DNA of 64,000 nt from positions 25,768,476 to 25,832,475 of the forward strand of contig JAVGWX010000011.1 of NCBI GenBank assembly GCA_036924085.1, written 5' to 3'. The notes beneath the pieces are model-generated. The model worked only from the letters and a program-made list of their open reading frames with translations, was not told where the DNA came from and did no database searches. Positions 1-12,639 of the stretch are shown here, piece by piece (positions within the stretch are counted from its first letter, which is position 1; the number at the start of each line of letters is the position of its first letter). The translations under genes and the position numbers were made by a program. The DNA is from Ariolimax columbianus (lineage: Eukaryota; Mollusca; Gastropoda; Stylommatophora; Arionidae).

Positions 1-390
1 CATCATCATCATGTCCTTCATAGAACGTCGCTCCGATCACAGTTTGAAAGAAACTCGTTCCCTTGCCAAAACTTCAGCCTCCGCCACAGTCATACCCAGG
101 CATTCCTGGATATATTGGTGCCATCGTCTTCTTGGTCTACCCCTTCCTCTTTTGCCTGGCACCATACCTTCCATCACTGTTCTCTCGAGACCGTTGTGTC
201 TCTTGATGTGACCAAAGTATTTGCATTTTCTAGCCAAAACGAAATTGATAAACCAGTTCTCCTCTATGCTCAACTCTTGCCGAATGTCTACAGTTGTCTT
301 TTTCTCTGTCCAGAGTACTTTGAGGATCTTTCTGTAACATTTTGACTCGAAGGATTCGATTCTTTGTCTGAAATTTTTGGTAATCATCCA
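1..390 (-). pseudogene. LINE-M 3' fragment: C-terminal part of a non-LTR reverse transcriptase
   Basis: On the minus strand 37-387 is open for 116 codons and matches the region after the polymerase palm of non-LTR retrotransposon reverse transcriptases: a basic stretch (ESKCYRKILKVLW), then FGHIKRH and the arginine-rich GKRGRGRPRRRW box. In the family this part lies between the thumb and the end of the ORF and probably helps bind template RNA. The coding region runs into a short 3' UTR and a tail of (ATG)n on the minus strand at the window edge. The endonuclease and palm are absent, so this is a 5'-truncated copy. A second copy of the same family lies at 53965-54850 and shares the last bases before the tail. 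Family is clear; exact clade is not. Confidence 0.75.
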
Positions 391-831
391 TGATTAGCAG
401 TCATAAGTTGACCAGTTCTTATAAATCTGACTCATTCTGCGCTATCAATATAGAGTCAGCGTAATACAAGTCGCTACTGTTCTGTCCACCAATTGCTATT
501 CAAGCCATTGGCTCTCGATATCGCTATTTAAATTCGCTATTCAGAGAAAACAGATCATTCGTGGAACAATTGCTCAGAATTACTGCCACCATATAGTTTT
601 GGGTTACACAGTAAGCGTTACCAGCTAGGTGGGAGAGGACACATTCCCGTTGAAGTGAACCGGCTGAGAGGCTTTGCGTTGCACTACAGCGAGGATGACC
701 TACATATACATTTAGGAATTCCTTGATGTACAAGCAACACAACAATTAAAACCCTATAAAACTTAAAATTTGACAAGAGCGAAGAGCTCAGAACTAACTT
801 CTGGAACAATAGATATTGTTTTAGTTTTATG
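391..831. other. No recognisable gene or repeat
   Basis: Only short, unconvincing open frames are present (for example minus 524-745, 73 codons, no motif). No tandem structure or similarity to other parts of the window was seen. Confidence 0.5.
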
Positions 832-1038
832 CCAAGTTGATAGATATTTGGTATTCTTGTTCTATGTCAAGTTGGGGGATATTTGGTATTCTTGTTCTAT
901 GTCAAGTTGGGGGATATTTGGTATTCTTGTTCTATGTCAAGTTGGTGGACATTTGGTATTCTTGTTCTATGTCAAGTTGCTGGATATTTGGTATTCTTCT
1001 AGTGCTTTGCGAAGTTGGTTGATATTTTGTATTCCTCT
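832..1038. repeat. 35-bp tandem repeat, about 5.5 copies
   Basis: The motif GTATTCTTGTTCTATGTCAA recurs at 851, 886, 921, 956 and 991, giving an exact 35-bp period, with a diverged last copy near 1029. The origin of the unit was not found in this window. Confidence 0.9.
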
Positions 1039-1089
1039 ATTCTTGATTCTTGATAACAGCATCATCACACAGGGGACATTCTCATAAGT

Positions 1090-1554
1090 CCCCCGTTCTC
1101 CGTCCAAACAACCATCCAAGCGTGTATATACAGTCAGATGTTGATTTTGTGTTCTTCTGATCATTCCAGACAGAACACACATTCTCTTTTCTCCCTCATA
1201 CTCCGCACATACGCATTTTTGTGACCCTCTTTCTCTTCATCATTCTGTAGACTGTCCTTGACTGCCCTTATCAACTCAACCCTGTCTCTCGTCATCACCG
1301 AATCGTTCACAACAGCTCATCCCGCCACTGCATCAGCTCTTTCGTTGCCGCATAGTCCTGCATGTTCCGGGCAGTAGGCCCATGTGACACCTTGTATACC
1401 AGAGTCGTTCAGAAGCAACGCCCACTTCCTTCTTAGCATGCACCGTTCTATCTTACGGAGCATGCCCTGCGAGTCAGTATCTCTGCGTGTGTCACCGGTT
1501 GCGTCACCAACCAAGTCAGGGCCGCTATTACCGCCTCAAACTCCATTCTCATAC
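1090..1554 (-). pseudogene. RNase H domain and following segment of a non-LTR retrotransposon, frameshifted
   Basis: The minus strand encodes an RNase H domain of the kind found in I/Jockey-type LINEs, which removes RNA from RNA-DNA hybrids. From 1554 downwards: MRMEFEAVIAALTWL (catalytic Glu region), then TDSQGMLRKIE (second Asp), then CPEHAGLCGNERADA (His, Asn and last Asp region). A one-base shift near 1458-1470 places the first block in a different frame from the other two. A further shift after the GNERAD block leads into RDRVELIRAVKDSLQNDEE and an RRTQNQHLT segment, consistent with the ORF continuing past RNase H. The 5' side stops abruptly at the 10-bp array at 1555. Polymerase and endonuclease parts are missing. 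Calling this a LINE rather than a host RNase H rests on the HAG..GNERAD pattern. Confidence 0.7.
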
Positions 1555-1690
1555 TCGATGTGACTCGATGTGGCTCGATGTGACTCGATGTGGCTCGATG
1601 TGACTCGATGTGACTCGACGTAACTCGATGTGACTCGATGTGACTCGATGTGACTCGATGTGACTCGATGTAACTCGATGTGACTCGATG
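1552..1690. repeat. 10-bp minisatellite (TGACTCGATG), about 14 copies
   Basis: The unit TGACTCGATG with minor variants (TGGCTCGATG, TAACTCGATG) repeats head to tail. It abuts the RNase H fragment. The minus-strand unit TCACATCGAG overlaps the codons just upstream of MRMEFEAV, so the array may have grown from RNase H coding sequence. Confidence 0.9.
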
Positions 1691-1743
1691 GAACCAACCT
1701 CATTGCGCCAACATATATGGTCAGCTCGTTTCATTACTGTATG

Positions 1744-1975
1744 GGGGGACGGCGTGGCCTAGTGGTTAAGTGGCACGGCTCATAAACCGAAGGTGCTGGT
1801 TTCGATCCCCATCACGGTACCAGCCATCACCATGGGGAAGCAAACCCTTAGAAAATGCCGGAGGAAGCAGATCCTTACATAAAATGTATGCCGAAGTCGG
1901 ATGCACTGGGCCAACAGGCGCAAAAATAAAAACTGGCGGAAGAGATAAATATGGCAAACGCAAAAAAAAAAAAAA
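1744..1975 (+). mobile_element. SINE-1, nearly full-length tRNA-derived short element
   Basis: The head has a tRNA-like pol III promoter: A-box TGGCCTAGTGG at 1755-1765 and B-box-like GGTTTCGATCC at 1799-1809. A body follows (GAAAATGCCGGAGGAAGCAG, then GCATGCACTGGGCC-type sequence), ending in a poly(A)-rich tail (CAAAAAAAAAAAAATATA). The same head and body recur at 23025-23178, 43203-43456 and 48000-48250, and the body alone at 38960-39080, all on the other strand, which confirms a dispersed family. SINEs do not encode proteins and depend on LINE enzymes. Confidence 0.88.
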
Positions 1976-2034
1976 TATACTGAAAGTGCCGCCCGCCCAC
2001 AGAGCACGAACTCTGTGGCTCCAGCGACTGCTCC

Positions 2035-2110
2035 AAAATTACTCACTTCACCTGGTCAGGTACCCATTTACAGTAGGGTCGACTGTCAAACTGATTTGAA
2101 CCTGGTACGT
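2035..2110 (-). mobile_element. SINE-4 family fragment (body only)
   Basis: The plus-strand sequence GGTCAGGTACCCATTTACAG followed by AGGGTCGACTG is the reverse complement of the body block GTCGACCC..GTAAATGGGTACC found at 3060-3115, 21995-22025 and 59370-59400. A GGTTCAAATC B-box-like stretch sits at its head side. Confidence 0.55.
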
Positions 2111-2149
2111 TTGTATTGCAAGTCAAGCAGACAATCGCCATGGACTGTT

Positions 2150-2303
2150 TGGACACCCCCACTTCACAGCCACACCTAACACATGTAGAAACATGCTGTG
2201 CTGCAGCAGCCTAGTCAACGAGGTGGGGGATCAAGACAGTGATTCCCAGTGGTGAGTCTAATGAGAAACCTAACATTGCACTATGACCAGGAGGGTCAGT
2301 CTT
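2150..2303 (+). repeat. Element P fragment (middle part)
   Basis: Contains the element P landmarks AAACATGCTGTG, CCTAGTCAACGAGGTGGGG and the following GATC-rich stretch, as in the fuller copies at 29620-29880, 34710-35015 and 39350-40060. Confidence 0.6.
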
Positions 2304-2305
2304 AA

Positions 2306-2935
2306 TTCATCATCATCAGGTACCTTGCCGGTTGGCGTTGGCGATCGTGGACCTCCATCCACTTCTAACACTTATGTCATTCACCAACTCTTTTGTTGAT
2401 TTTCGCCCGTGCCATTCTCTCAGGTTGTCCAACATCTTATCTCTCTGCCTTTCTCTGTCTCCCTTTCCAGCTATATTTTCCATTGGCACAACGTGCTCCG
2501 AATCGTCTCTCCTCATAACATGCCCGAGAAAGGATGATTTGCGTTGTTCTGATCTTTGCAATGAGTTGTCTTTGCGTTTGTGCCTCTTCGAGTACTGTAT
2601 CATTAGTCTTCGTTGGAGTCCAATATGATCCATATATTCTTCTGTAAAACGTTGCTCCAGGAGACCTATCCGCTTGATTGCTGATTGTCCATGATTTACT
2701 GCAATATGTCAGTACTGGTTCATCGTAGCATCCAATGACTTTCTTTCTCAGTTCCAGCGACAAGGTTTTGTTGCACAATATCCCCTTTATGGTATGGAAG
2801 ACCAATATTGCTTGGGCTATTCTGCATTTTATTTCGTGATTGCATTTTCCATCATAATTTATGTGCGGGTCCAGGTTTGTAAACGTATTAACTTCTTCAG
2901 TACCTCACGATATAAGAAATAATGCACTCGCTCCC
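2306..2935 (-). pseudogene. LINE-D 3' fragment, reverse transcriptase C-terminal region
   Basis: Minus-strand frames 2437-2805 and 2316-2633 together cover the end of a non-LTR reverse transcriptase. Order: GKCNHEIKCRIAQA, a thumb-region stretch (LSLELRKKVIGCY), TYCSKSWTISNQ (equivalent of YGSETWTL), FYRRIYG, NDTVLEEAQTQRQL, SSFLGHVMRR, then the terminal segment. The switch between frames at about 2560-2640 shows at least one frameshift. The coding end is followed by (ATG)n on the minus strand (CATCATCATC at 2309), the usual 3' tail. The upstream palm and endonuclease are lost. Related pieces are at 27130-27330 and 50095-50265; the NDxVLEEAQTQ segment is the unit of the 46-bp array at 27326-28685. 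Confidence 0.75.
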
Positions 2936-3014
2936 AGAGAACAATCGACAAGAGAAACGAATTCTGTGCTAGAAGCTTCTTAAAAATAGAAGTCCCATAT
3001 CTTAGCCAAAGCTT

Positions 3015-3205
3015 CTTTGGGATGAAGTGACCAGTTCCCTTCCTCTGTGCCTTTCCTTCCCTAACCGTCGGTCAGGTACCAATTTACAAATGATTCCCTT
3101 TATAGCGGGGTCGACTGGAACATGCTGGTAGCTGGAGTTGAACCATGTATCTTTGCAGCGAAAAGCGAGTGCTCTGTCACCTCCACTAATCATGGTTAGA
3201 TTATA
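3015..3205 (-). mobile_element. SINE-4 family copy
   Basis: Read on the minus strand it starts TTAGTGGAGGTGACAGAGCA (A-box region), has a B-box-like GGTTCAACTCC, and continues into the body block CAGTCGACCCCGC...AATTGGTACCTGAC shared with 21880-22130 and 59272-59537. Confidence 0.65.
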
Positions 3206-3212
3206 CAATTCG

Positions 3213-3915
3213 AGACAGGGTCAGGTGAATAATACCGGTCAAGGCCTCATCAAACAACAGGTGAAACACACTGATCGAGTCACCACCTCAGACCTGGTAA
3301 AAAAATACTAAGACTCCCATCTCACGACAGGTGAAACATACTGATTAAGACTCCATCTCACAACAGGTGAAACATACTGATTAAGACTCCATCTCACGAC
3401 AGGTGAAACATACTGATTAAGACTCCATCTTACGACAGGTCAAACATGCTGATTAAGACTCCCATCTTACGACAGGTGAAACATACTGATTAAGACTCCA
3501 TCTTACGACAGGTGAAACATGCTGATTAAGACTCCATCTTACGACAGGTGAAACATACTGATTAAGACTCCATCTTACGACAGGTGAAACATGCTGATTA
3601 AGACTCCATCTTACGACAGGTGAAACATACTGATTAAGACTCCATCTTACGACAGGTGAAACATGCTGATTAAGACTCCATCTTACGACAGGTGAAACAT
3701 ACTGATTAAGACTCCATCTTACGACAGGTGAAACATACTCATTAATACCCCCAGCTCATGTCAGGGGCAGGTTAAACATACTGATCAACACCTCGCCTCA
3801 TGGCAGGGTCAGGTGAAGTATACTGATTAAGACCTCGCCTCATATCAGGGGCAGGTTAAACATACTGATCAATACGTCGCCTCATATCAGGGGTAGGTTA
3901 AACATACTGACTAAG
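3213..3915. repeat. Element P 5' region expanded into a 36-bp array, about 13 regular copies plus degenerate ones
   Basis: From about 3300 to 3760 the unit GACAGGTGAAACATACTGAT plus TAAGACTCCATCTTAC repeats with a 36-bp period. The outer copies (3213-3300 and 3760-3915) are longer and more diverged. Each unit carries the AACATACTGA motif that opens element P elsewhere (29640, 34770, 39400, 63800). Confidence 0.9.
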
Positions 3916-4040
3916 ACCCCGTCTAACGTCCACGATCGTTCTCCCTGGAAACAGGCTAAGCCAATGCAGTCTGGTCAGCGAGGTGGGGCTCGATAATGTA
4001 ATTCCCATAGTAGCGGTCGTACAGCCCGGAGAATCTCGCG
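3915..4040 (+). repeat. Element P body fragment
   Basis: Directly after the array come CCCTGGAAACAGGCTAAGCC and GTCTGGTCAGCGAGGTGGGG, the same order as in the copies at 29690-29730 and 34800-34830. The 3' part of the element is missing and a different array starts at about 4070. Confidence 0.7.
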
Positions 4041-4069
4041 CCACCTCTTCACTTTCGCTTCGGAATAAA

Positions 4070-4757
4070 ACACTGTAACCTGCCGCTGGTGAGATACTGT
4101 AATATGTCGCTGGTGAAGCACTGTAACCTGCCGCTGGTGAGATACTGTAATATGTCGCTGGTGAAGCACTGTAACCTGCCGCTGGTGAGATACTGTAATA
4201 TCCCACTAGTGAAACACTGTAATATGCCGCTGGTGAAACACTGTAATATGCCGCTGGTGAAACACTAATATGCCGCTGGTGAAACACTAATATGCCGCTG
4301 GTGAAACACTAATATGCCGCGGTGAAACACTAATATGCCGCTGGTGAAACACTGTAATATGCCTCTGGTGAAACACTGTAATATGCCTCTGGTGAAACAC
4401 TGTAATATGCCTCTGGTGAAACACTAATATGCCTCTGGTGAAACACTAATATGCCTCTGGTGAAACACTGTAATATGCCTCTGGTGAAACACTGTAATAT
4501 GCCTCTGGTGAAACACTAATATGCCTCTGGTGAAACACTAATATGCCTCTGGTGAAACACTGTAATATGCCTCTGGTGAAACACTGTAATATGCCTCTGG
4601 TGAAACACTAATATGCCTCTGGTGAAATACTGTAATATTCCGCTGGTTAAGCATTGTAATATTCCGCTGGTGAAACACTAATATGCCTCTGGTGAAACAC
4701 TGTAATATGCCTCTGGTGAAACACTGTAATATGCCGCTGGTGAAACATTATCATGTG
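4070..4757. repeat. 22/24-bp minisatellite, about 30 copies
   Basis: The unit TGCCGCTGGTGAAACACTAATA (22 bp, seen in two halves) alternates with a 24-bp version containing an extra GT. A TGCCTCTGG variant dominates the right half and a TGCCGCTGG variant the left. The seed sequence was not found. Confidence 0.92.
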
Positions 4758-5680
4758 TTAAATAACTCAAATAGAGTGTCTTCCACCACAGCAGCAATGT
4801 AGCAATTCTATAACATGATGACGTTTGCTAGCCCTATGAAAAAAAAAACCCTCTGTAGTCACATCTTGTGTCAAGCTTAACAGGTTACAGTGACCATATT
4901 CCTTTCTACGTCATTATTGCTAATTTTAGATGAAGAATTGTCAGACCAGCTCTAATATTATTTGTTATCAATAAACTCCACCCTTTCTCGTCCCCGCGCG
5001 CCTATCCTTGCACTTTCATACCAGGCATTCAGAATATCCCTTTTCCAAATTGCAAAACATATGTCTTTTCGACCTTTACCACTGCTTTGTTTACAAACGA
5101 AAGCATTGTTTATTTACCACTTGTACCAAAGACAATGCAGCCATTCTGCCCCCATGTTAATTTATCTCTCCATTGTCTAAAATTGGTAATCACGGATACA
5201 GAATCGCTGTATCCAATTAGTAAAATGTCCCGTATCATTACCATCCATTATAAAGTCTGTTTTATTTTAAATCTAAACTGTGCAACCAGTAACGTTGGCT
5301 TCCCACTTGGCCCCGCAACGACATTCGCTCCAGGGTTTGGCAAACTAAAAGAGATTGATACTTGGGCTTTTTTTGCCCGCAACATTGACAAGGGCCTGGC
5401 ATAAGTCCGGCGCGTGGCCACTGCCTGTCTGCCAAGTTGCACTTTGCGTTTTGCCGAGTTTTTTGTTTAAAGGGCGTGGCGCTCGCTTTATTTGGTTTGA
5501 GAGTTGGGTGGATAGAGGGATCGGAGAGACAGGGCAAAGAATGACGGAGTTTTTGGGGTTTAGTTTGAGGTTTTCGGTGTCTTTCTTTGTGATGAGTCGT
5601 TACTCATTGGTTTACTAACTGGTTTGATGTGTGTGTGCGTGACTCTGATCGCCAAGTCGCTCGCTCGATCACTCGATCAC
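4758..5680. other. No recognisable gene
   Basis: A short A-run at 4839 and several unconvincing open frames (for example plus 5087-5404) without motifs. It is one of the few stretches here without obvious repeat structure. Confidence 0.5.
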
Positions 5681-5682
5681 CA

Positions 5683-6120
5683 GATCACTCACTCACTCAC
5701 TCACTCACTCACACCCACCTTACTCACTCACTCAAACCCACCCTCACTCACTTACTCACTCGTTCACCCACCCACCCACTCACTCACACCAACCCTCACT
5801 CACTCATTCATTCACTCACTCACTCATTCACTCACTCATTCACTCACTCAAACTCACTCATTCATTCACTCACTCACTTAAACCCTCACTCACTCACACA
5901 TTCACGCACTCACTCACTCAAGCACTCACTCACTCAAACAAATCATTACTCATTCACTCATTCAAGCACTCACTCACCCAAGCATTCACTCACTCAAACC
6001 CACCCTTACTCATTCACTTAAATCCAACCACACTCACACTCACTCACTTAATCATCCACTAAAATAATCAACTAATTCACATGCTCAAAATATGACTCAC
6101 TCATAATCCGTCCTTATCAC
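5683..6120. repeat. (CTCA)n microsatellite, degenerate
   Basis: Runs of CACTCACTCACT with interspersed CCCA and TTCA variants. The plus strand is nearly free of G. It grades into the 16-bp satellite that follows, suggesting that the satellite grew from this simple repeat. Confidence 0.93.
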
Positions 6121-9100
6121 ATACTCTTACTCACTAACCAACGGACACACCCACTCTCTCACCCACCCACTCCTTCACACACCCACTCCCGCACACACCA
6201 ACTCCATCACACACCCACTCCCTCACACACCCACTCCCTCACACACCCACTCCCTCACACACACACTCCCGCACACACCCACTCCCCCACACACCCACTC
6301 CCTCACACACACACTCTCGCACACACCCACTCCCCCACACACCCACTCCCTCACACACCCACTCCATCACGCACCCACTCCATCACACACCCACTCCCTC
6401 ACACACCCACTCCCTCACACACCCACTCCCTCACACACACACTCCCGCACACACCCACTCCCCAACACACCCACTCCCTCACACACACACTCCCGCATAC
6501 ACCCACTCCATCACACACCCACTCCCTCACACACTCACTCCCTCACACACCCACTCCCTCACACACTCACTCCCGCACACACACTCCCTCACACACACAC
6601 TCCCGCACACACCCACTCCATCACACACTCACTCCGTCACACACCCACTCTCGCACACAACCACTCCATTATACACCCACTCCCTCACACACCCACTCTC
6701 TCACACACTCACTCCGTCACACACCCACTCCATCACACAGTCACTCACGCACACACCCACTCCATCACACACTCACTCACGCACACACCCACTCCATCAC
6801 ACACCCACTCCCTCACACACTCATTCCGTCACACACCCACTCCATCACACACCCACTCCCTCACACACCCACTCCATCACACACCAACTCCATCACACAC
6901 CCACTCCCTCACACACACACTCCCGCACACACCCACTCCCCAACACACCCACTCCCTCACACACACACTCCCGCATACACCCACTCCATCACACACCCAC
7001 TCCCTCACACACTCACTCCCTCACACACCCACTCCCTCACACACTCACTCCCGCACACACACACTCCCTCACACACACACTCCCGCACACACCCACTCCA
7101 TCACACACTCACTCCGTCACACACCCACTCTCGCACACAACCACTCCATTATACACCCACTCCCTCACACACCCACTCTCTCACACACTCACTCCGTCAC
7201 ACACCCACTCCATCACACAGTCACTCACGCACACACCCACTCCATCACACACTCACTCACGCACACACCCACTCCATCACACACCCACTCCCTCACACAC
7301 TCATTCCGTCACACACCCACTCCATCACACACTCACTCCCTCACACACCCACTCCATCACACACCAACTCCATCACACACCCACTCCCTCATACACTTTC
7401 TCACTCCCTCACACACCTACTCCCACACACACCCACTCCCTCACATACCCACTCCCTCACACACACACACACCCACTCCCTCACACACTCACTCTCTCCC
7501 TCACACACCCCCTCCCTCACATACCCACTCCCTCACACACCCACTCCCTCACACACACACTCCCGCACACACCCACTCCCCAACACACCCACTCCCTCAC
7601 ACACCCACTCCCTCACACACACACTCCCGCACACACCCACTCCCCAACACACCCACTCCCTCACACACACACTCCCGCATACACCCACTCCATCACACAC
7701 CCACTCCCTCACACACTCACTCCCTCACACACCCACTCCCTCACACACTCACTCCCGCACACACACACTCCCTCACACACACACTCCCGCACACACCCAC
7801 TCCATCACACACTCACTCCGTCACACACCCACTCTCGCACACAACCACTCTATTACACACCCACTCCCTCACACACCCACTCTCTCACACACTCACTCCG
7901 TCACACACCCACTCCATCACACAGTCATTCACGCACACACCCACTCCATCACACACTCACTCACGCACACACCCACTCCATCACACACCCACTCCCTCAC
8001 ACACTCATTCCGTCACACACCCACTCCATCACACACCCACTCCATCACACATCCACTCCATCACACACCCACTCCCTCACACACCCACTCCATCACACAC
8101 CAACTCCATCACACACCCACTCCCTCATACACTTTCTCACTCCCTCACATACCTACTCCCTCACACACCCACTCCCTCACATACCCACTCCCTCACACAC
8201 ACACCCACTCCCTCACACACTCACTCACTACCTCACACACCCCCTCCCTCACATACCCACTCCCTCACACACCCACTCCCTCACACACCCACTCCCTCAC
8301 ACACCCACTCCCTCACACACCGTCTCCCTTATACACTCACTCCGTCCCTCACACACCCACTTCCTCACACACCCACTCCCTCACACACCCACTCTCTCAC
8401 ACACCCACTCCCTCACACACCCACTCCCGCACACACCCATTCCTTCACACCCACTCCCTCACACACCCACTCTCTCACACACCCACTCCCTCACACACCC
8501 ATTAACTCACATACCCACTCCCTCACACACACACCCACTCCCTCACACACTCACTCACTCCTTCACACACCCACTCCCTTACACACCCACTCCCTCACAC
8601 ACCCACTCCCTCACACACCCACTCCCTCACACACCCACTCTCTCACACACCCACTCCCTCACACACCCACTCCAGCACACACCCATTCCCTCACACACCC
8701 ACTCCCTCACACACCCACTCTCTCACACACCCACTCCCTCACACACCCATTAACTCACATACCCACTCCCTCACACACACACCCACTCCCTCACACACTC
8801 ACTCACTCCTTCACACACCCACTCCCTCACACACCCACTCCCTCACACACCCACTCCCTCACACACCCACTCCCTCACACACCTACTCCCTCACACACTC
8901 ACTCCCTCACACACCGACTCCCTCATACACTCACTCAGTCCCTCACACACCCACTCCCTCACACACCCACTCTCTCACACACCCACTCCCTCACACACCC
9001 ATTCCCTCACATACCCACTCCCTCACACACCCACTCCTTCACACATTCACTCACTCCCTCACACACCCACTCCCTCAACACCCATTACCTCACACACCCA

Positions 9101-12100
9101 ATCCCTCACACACCCACTCCCTCACACACCCACTCTCTCACACACCCACTCCCTCACACACCCACTCCCTCACACACCCACTCCCCCACACACCCACTCC
9201 CTCACACACCCACTCCCTCACACACCCACTCCCTCACACACCCACTCCCTCACACACCCACTCCCTCACACACCCACTCCCTCACACACCTACTCCCTCA
9301 CACACTCACTCCCTCACACACCGACTCCCTCATACACTCACTCAGTCCCTCACACACCCACTCCCTCACACACCCACTCTCTCACACACCCACTCCCTCA
9401 CACACCCATTCCCTCAGATACCCACTCCCTCACACACCCACTCCTTCACACATTCACTCACTCCCTCACACACCCACTCCCTCAACACCCATTACCTCAC
9501 ACACCCAATCCCTCACACACCCACTCCCTCACACACCCACTCTCTCACACACCCACTCCCTCACACACCCACTCCCTCACACACCCACTCCACCACACAC
9601 ACACCCACTCCCTCACACACCCACTCCCTCACACACACACTCCCGCACACACCCACTCCATCACACACTCACTCCGTCACACACCCACTCTCGCACACAA
9701 CCACTCCATTACACACCCACTCCCTCACACACCCACTCTCTCACACACTCACTCCGTCACACACCCACTCCATCACACAGTCACTCACGCACACACCCAC
9801 TCCATCACACACTCACTCACGCACACACCCACTCCATCACACACCCACTCCCTCACACACTCATTCCGTCACACACCCACTCCATCACACACCCACTCCA
9901 TCACACATCCACTCCATCACACACCCACTCCCTCACACACCCACTCCATCACACACCAACTCCATCACACACCCACTCCCTCATACACTTTCTCACTCCC
10001 TCACACAGCTACTCCCACACACACCCACTTCCTCACATACCCACTCCCTCACACACACACACACCCACTCCCTCACACACTCACTCTCTCCCTCACACAC
10101 CCCCTCCCTCACATACCCACTCCCTCACACACCCACTCCCTCACACACACACTCCCGCACACACCCACTCCCCCACACACCCACTCCCTCACACACCCAC
10201 TCCCTCACACACCCACTCCATCACACACCCACTCCCTCACACACCCACTCCCTCACACACCCACTCCCTCACACACACACTCCCGCACACACCCACTCCC
10301 CAACACACCCACTCCCTCACACACACACTCCCGCATACACCCACTCCATCACACACTCACTCCGTCACACACCCACTCTCGCACACAACCACTCCATTAC
10401 ACACCCACTCCCTCACACACCCACTCTCTCACACACTCACTCCGTCACACACCCACTCCATCACACAGTCACTCAAGCACACACCCACTCCATCACACAC
10501 TCACTCACGCACACACCCACTCCATCACACACCCACTCCCTCACACACTCATTCCGTCACACACCCACTCCATCACACACCCACTCCATCACACATCCAC
10601 TCCATCACACACCCACTCCCTCACACACCCACTCCATCACACACCAACTCCATCACACACCCACTCCCTCATACACTTTCTCACTCCCTCACATACCTAC
10701 TCCCTCACACACCCACTCCCTCACATACCCACTCCCTCACACACACACCCACTCCCTCACACACTCACTCACTACCTCACACACCCCCTCCCTCACATAC
10801 CCACTCCCTCACACACCCACTCCCTCACACACCCACTCCCTCACACACCCACTCCCTCACACACCGACTCCCTTATACACTCACTCCGTCCCTCACACAC
10901 CCACTCCCTCACACACCCACTCCCTCACACACCCACTCTCTCACACACCCACTCCCTCACACACCCACTCCCGCACACACCCATTCCCTCACACACCCAC
11001 TCCCTCACACACCCACTCTCTCACACACCGACTCCCTCACACACCCATTAACTCACATACCCACTCCCTCACACACACACCCACTCCCTCACACACTCAC
11101 TCACTCCTTCACACACCCACTCCCTCACACACCCACTCCCTCACACACCCACTCCCTCACACACCCACTCCCTCACACACCTACTCCCTCACACACTCAC
11201 TCCCTCACACACCGACTCCCTCATACACTCACTCAGTCCCTCACACACCCACTCCCTCACACACCCACTCTCTCACACACCCACTCCCCCACACACCCAT
11301 TCCCTCACATACCCACTCCCTCACACACCCACTCCATCACACATTCACTCACTCCCTCACACACCCACTCCCTCAACACCCATTACCTCACACACCCAAT
11401 CCCTCACACACCCACTCCCTCACACACCCACTCCCTCACACACCCACTCCCCCACACACCCACTCCCTCACACACCCACTCCCTCACACACCCACTCCCT
11501 CACACACCCACTCCCTCACACACCCACTCCCTCACACACCTACTCCCTCACACACTCACTCCCTCACACACCGACTCCCTCATACACTCACTCAGTCCCT
11601 CACACACCCACTCCCTCACACACCCACTCTCTCACACACCCACTCCCTCACACACCCATTCCCTCACATACCCACTCCCTCACACACCCACTCCATCACA
11701 CATTCACTCACTCCCTCACACACCCACTCCCTCAACACCCATTACCTCACACACCCAATCCCTCACACACCCACTCCCTCACACACCCACTCTCTCACAC
11801 ACCCACTCCTTCACACACCCACTCTCCCACACACCCACTCTCACACACCCACTCCCTCACACACCCACTCCTTCACACACCCACTCTCCCACACACCCAC
11901 TCTCACACACCCACTCCCTCACACACCCACTCCTTCACACACCTACTCCCTCACACACTCACTCCCTCACACACCCACTCCCTCACACACCCACTCCCTC
12001 ACACACCCACTCCCTCACACACCCACTCCTTCACACACCTACTCCCTCACACACTCACTCCCTCACACACCCACTCCCTCACACACCCACTCCTTCACAC

Positions 12101-12225
12101 ACCCACTCCCTCACACACCCACTCCCTCACACACCCACTCCCTCACACACCCACTCCTTCACACACCCACTCCCCCACACACCCACTCCCACACACCCAC
12201 TCTCTCACCCATTCAACCATTCAGT
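6121..12225. repeat. Giant 16-bp satellite (CACACACCCACTCCCT), about 6.1 kb with higher-order repeats
   Basis: The unit CACACACCCACTCCCT and variants (CCATC, CCGTC, CCCGC, CTCTC) fill about 6 kb. Longer blocks recur: 6661-6840 is repeated base for base at 7141-7320, a 480-bp offset equal to 30 units, and related blocks recur near 7784, 9641 and 10331. Other markers (ATTAACTCACATACC near 8501, 8749 and 11047) show further segmental duplication. The plus strand is almost only C, A and T. No gene is contained in it. Confidence 0.95.
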
Positions 12226-12639
12226 CCTAATACTCACTCCTACAACAATGCTCCTATCTGCATCACTTTGTATATCATGATGATGTTGCTAACATGGACG
12301 TTCTATAGTCCAGGGGGTCTCAAACTTGAACCGCTACAAAATCCGATAGAAGTTTACAAAATGATCCAGACACCGCATGTCAACACTTTCGTTGGTCTAA
12401 ATGGTTACGCCAGTCAGACTACCAAGCTCTTCTTCAATGGCCATACTGCCCTTGTCTATCGACGTCGCTGAGATGAGGTATGCGAAAACTTCTGGTTTGC
12501 GCTAGATGCGAGGCTTGTGCTAACCAGCATGTTGAACTTTTGGGATATTTCTTTGATTCCCTCTATTCATCGTCGCCGGGGTCGACGTCTTGCTCGAGGC
12601 CCTGAAACCTGCATGTAGAACGATTTCTTTGGGCGCCCT
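12226..12639. other. No recognisable gene; junction between satellite and LINE-A
   Basis: A 67-codon plus frame at 12268-12471 shows no motif. The LINE-A similarity on the minus strand fades at about 12640, so the LINE-A 3' end is lost here. Confidence 0.4.

Noticed and set aside
3898..4287. 129-codon minus frame with repeated HQRQVTV- or SPAAYYSV-like peptides
   Set aside because: It spans the 22/24-bp array and the element P body; no protein domain.
5683..12225. Telomeric or rDNA spacer repeat
   Set aside because: The unit does not match TTAGGG-type telomeres and no rRNA sequence was found nearby.
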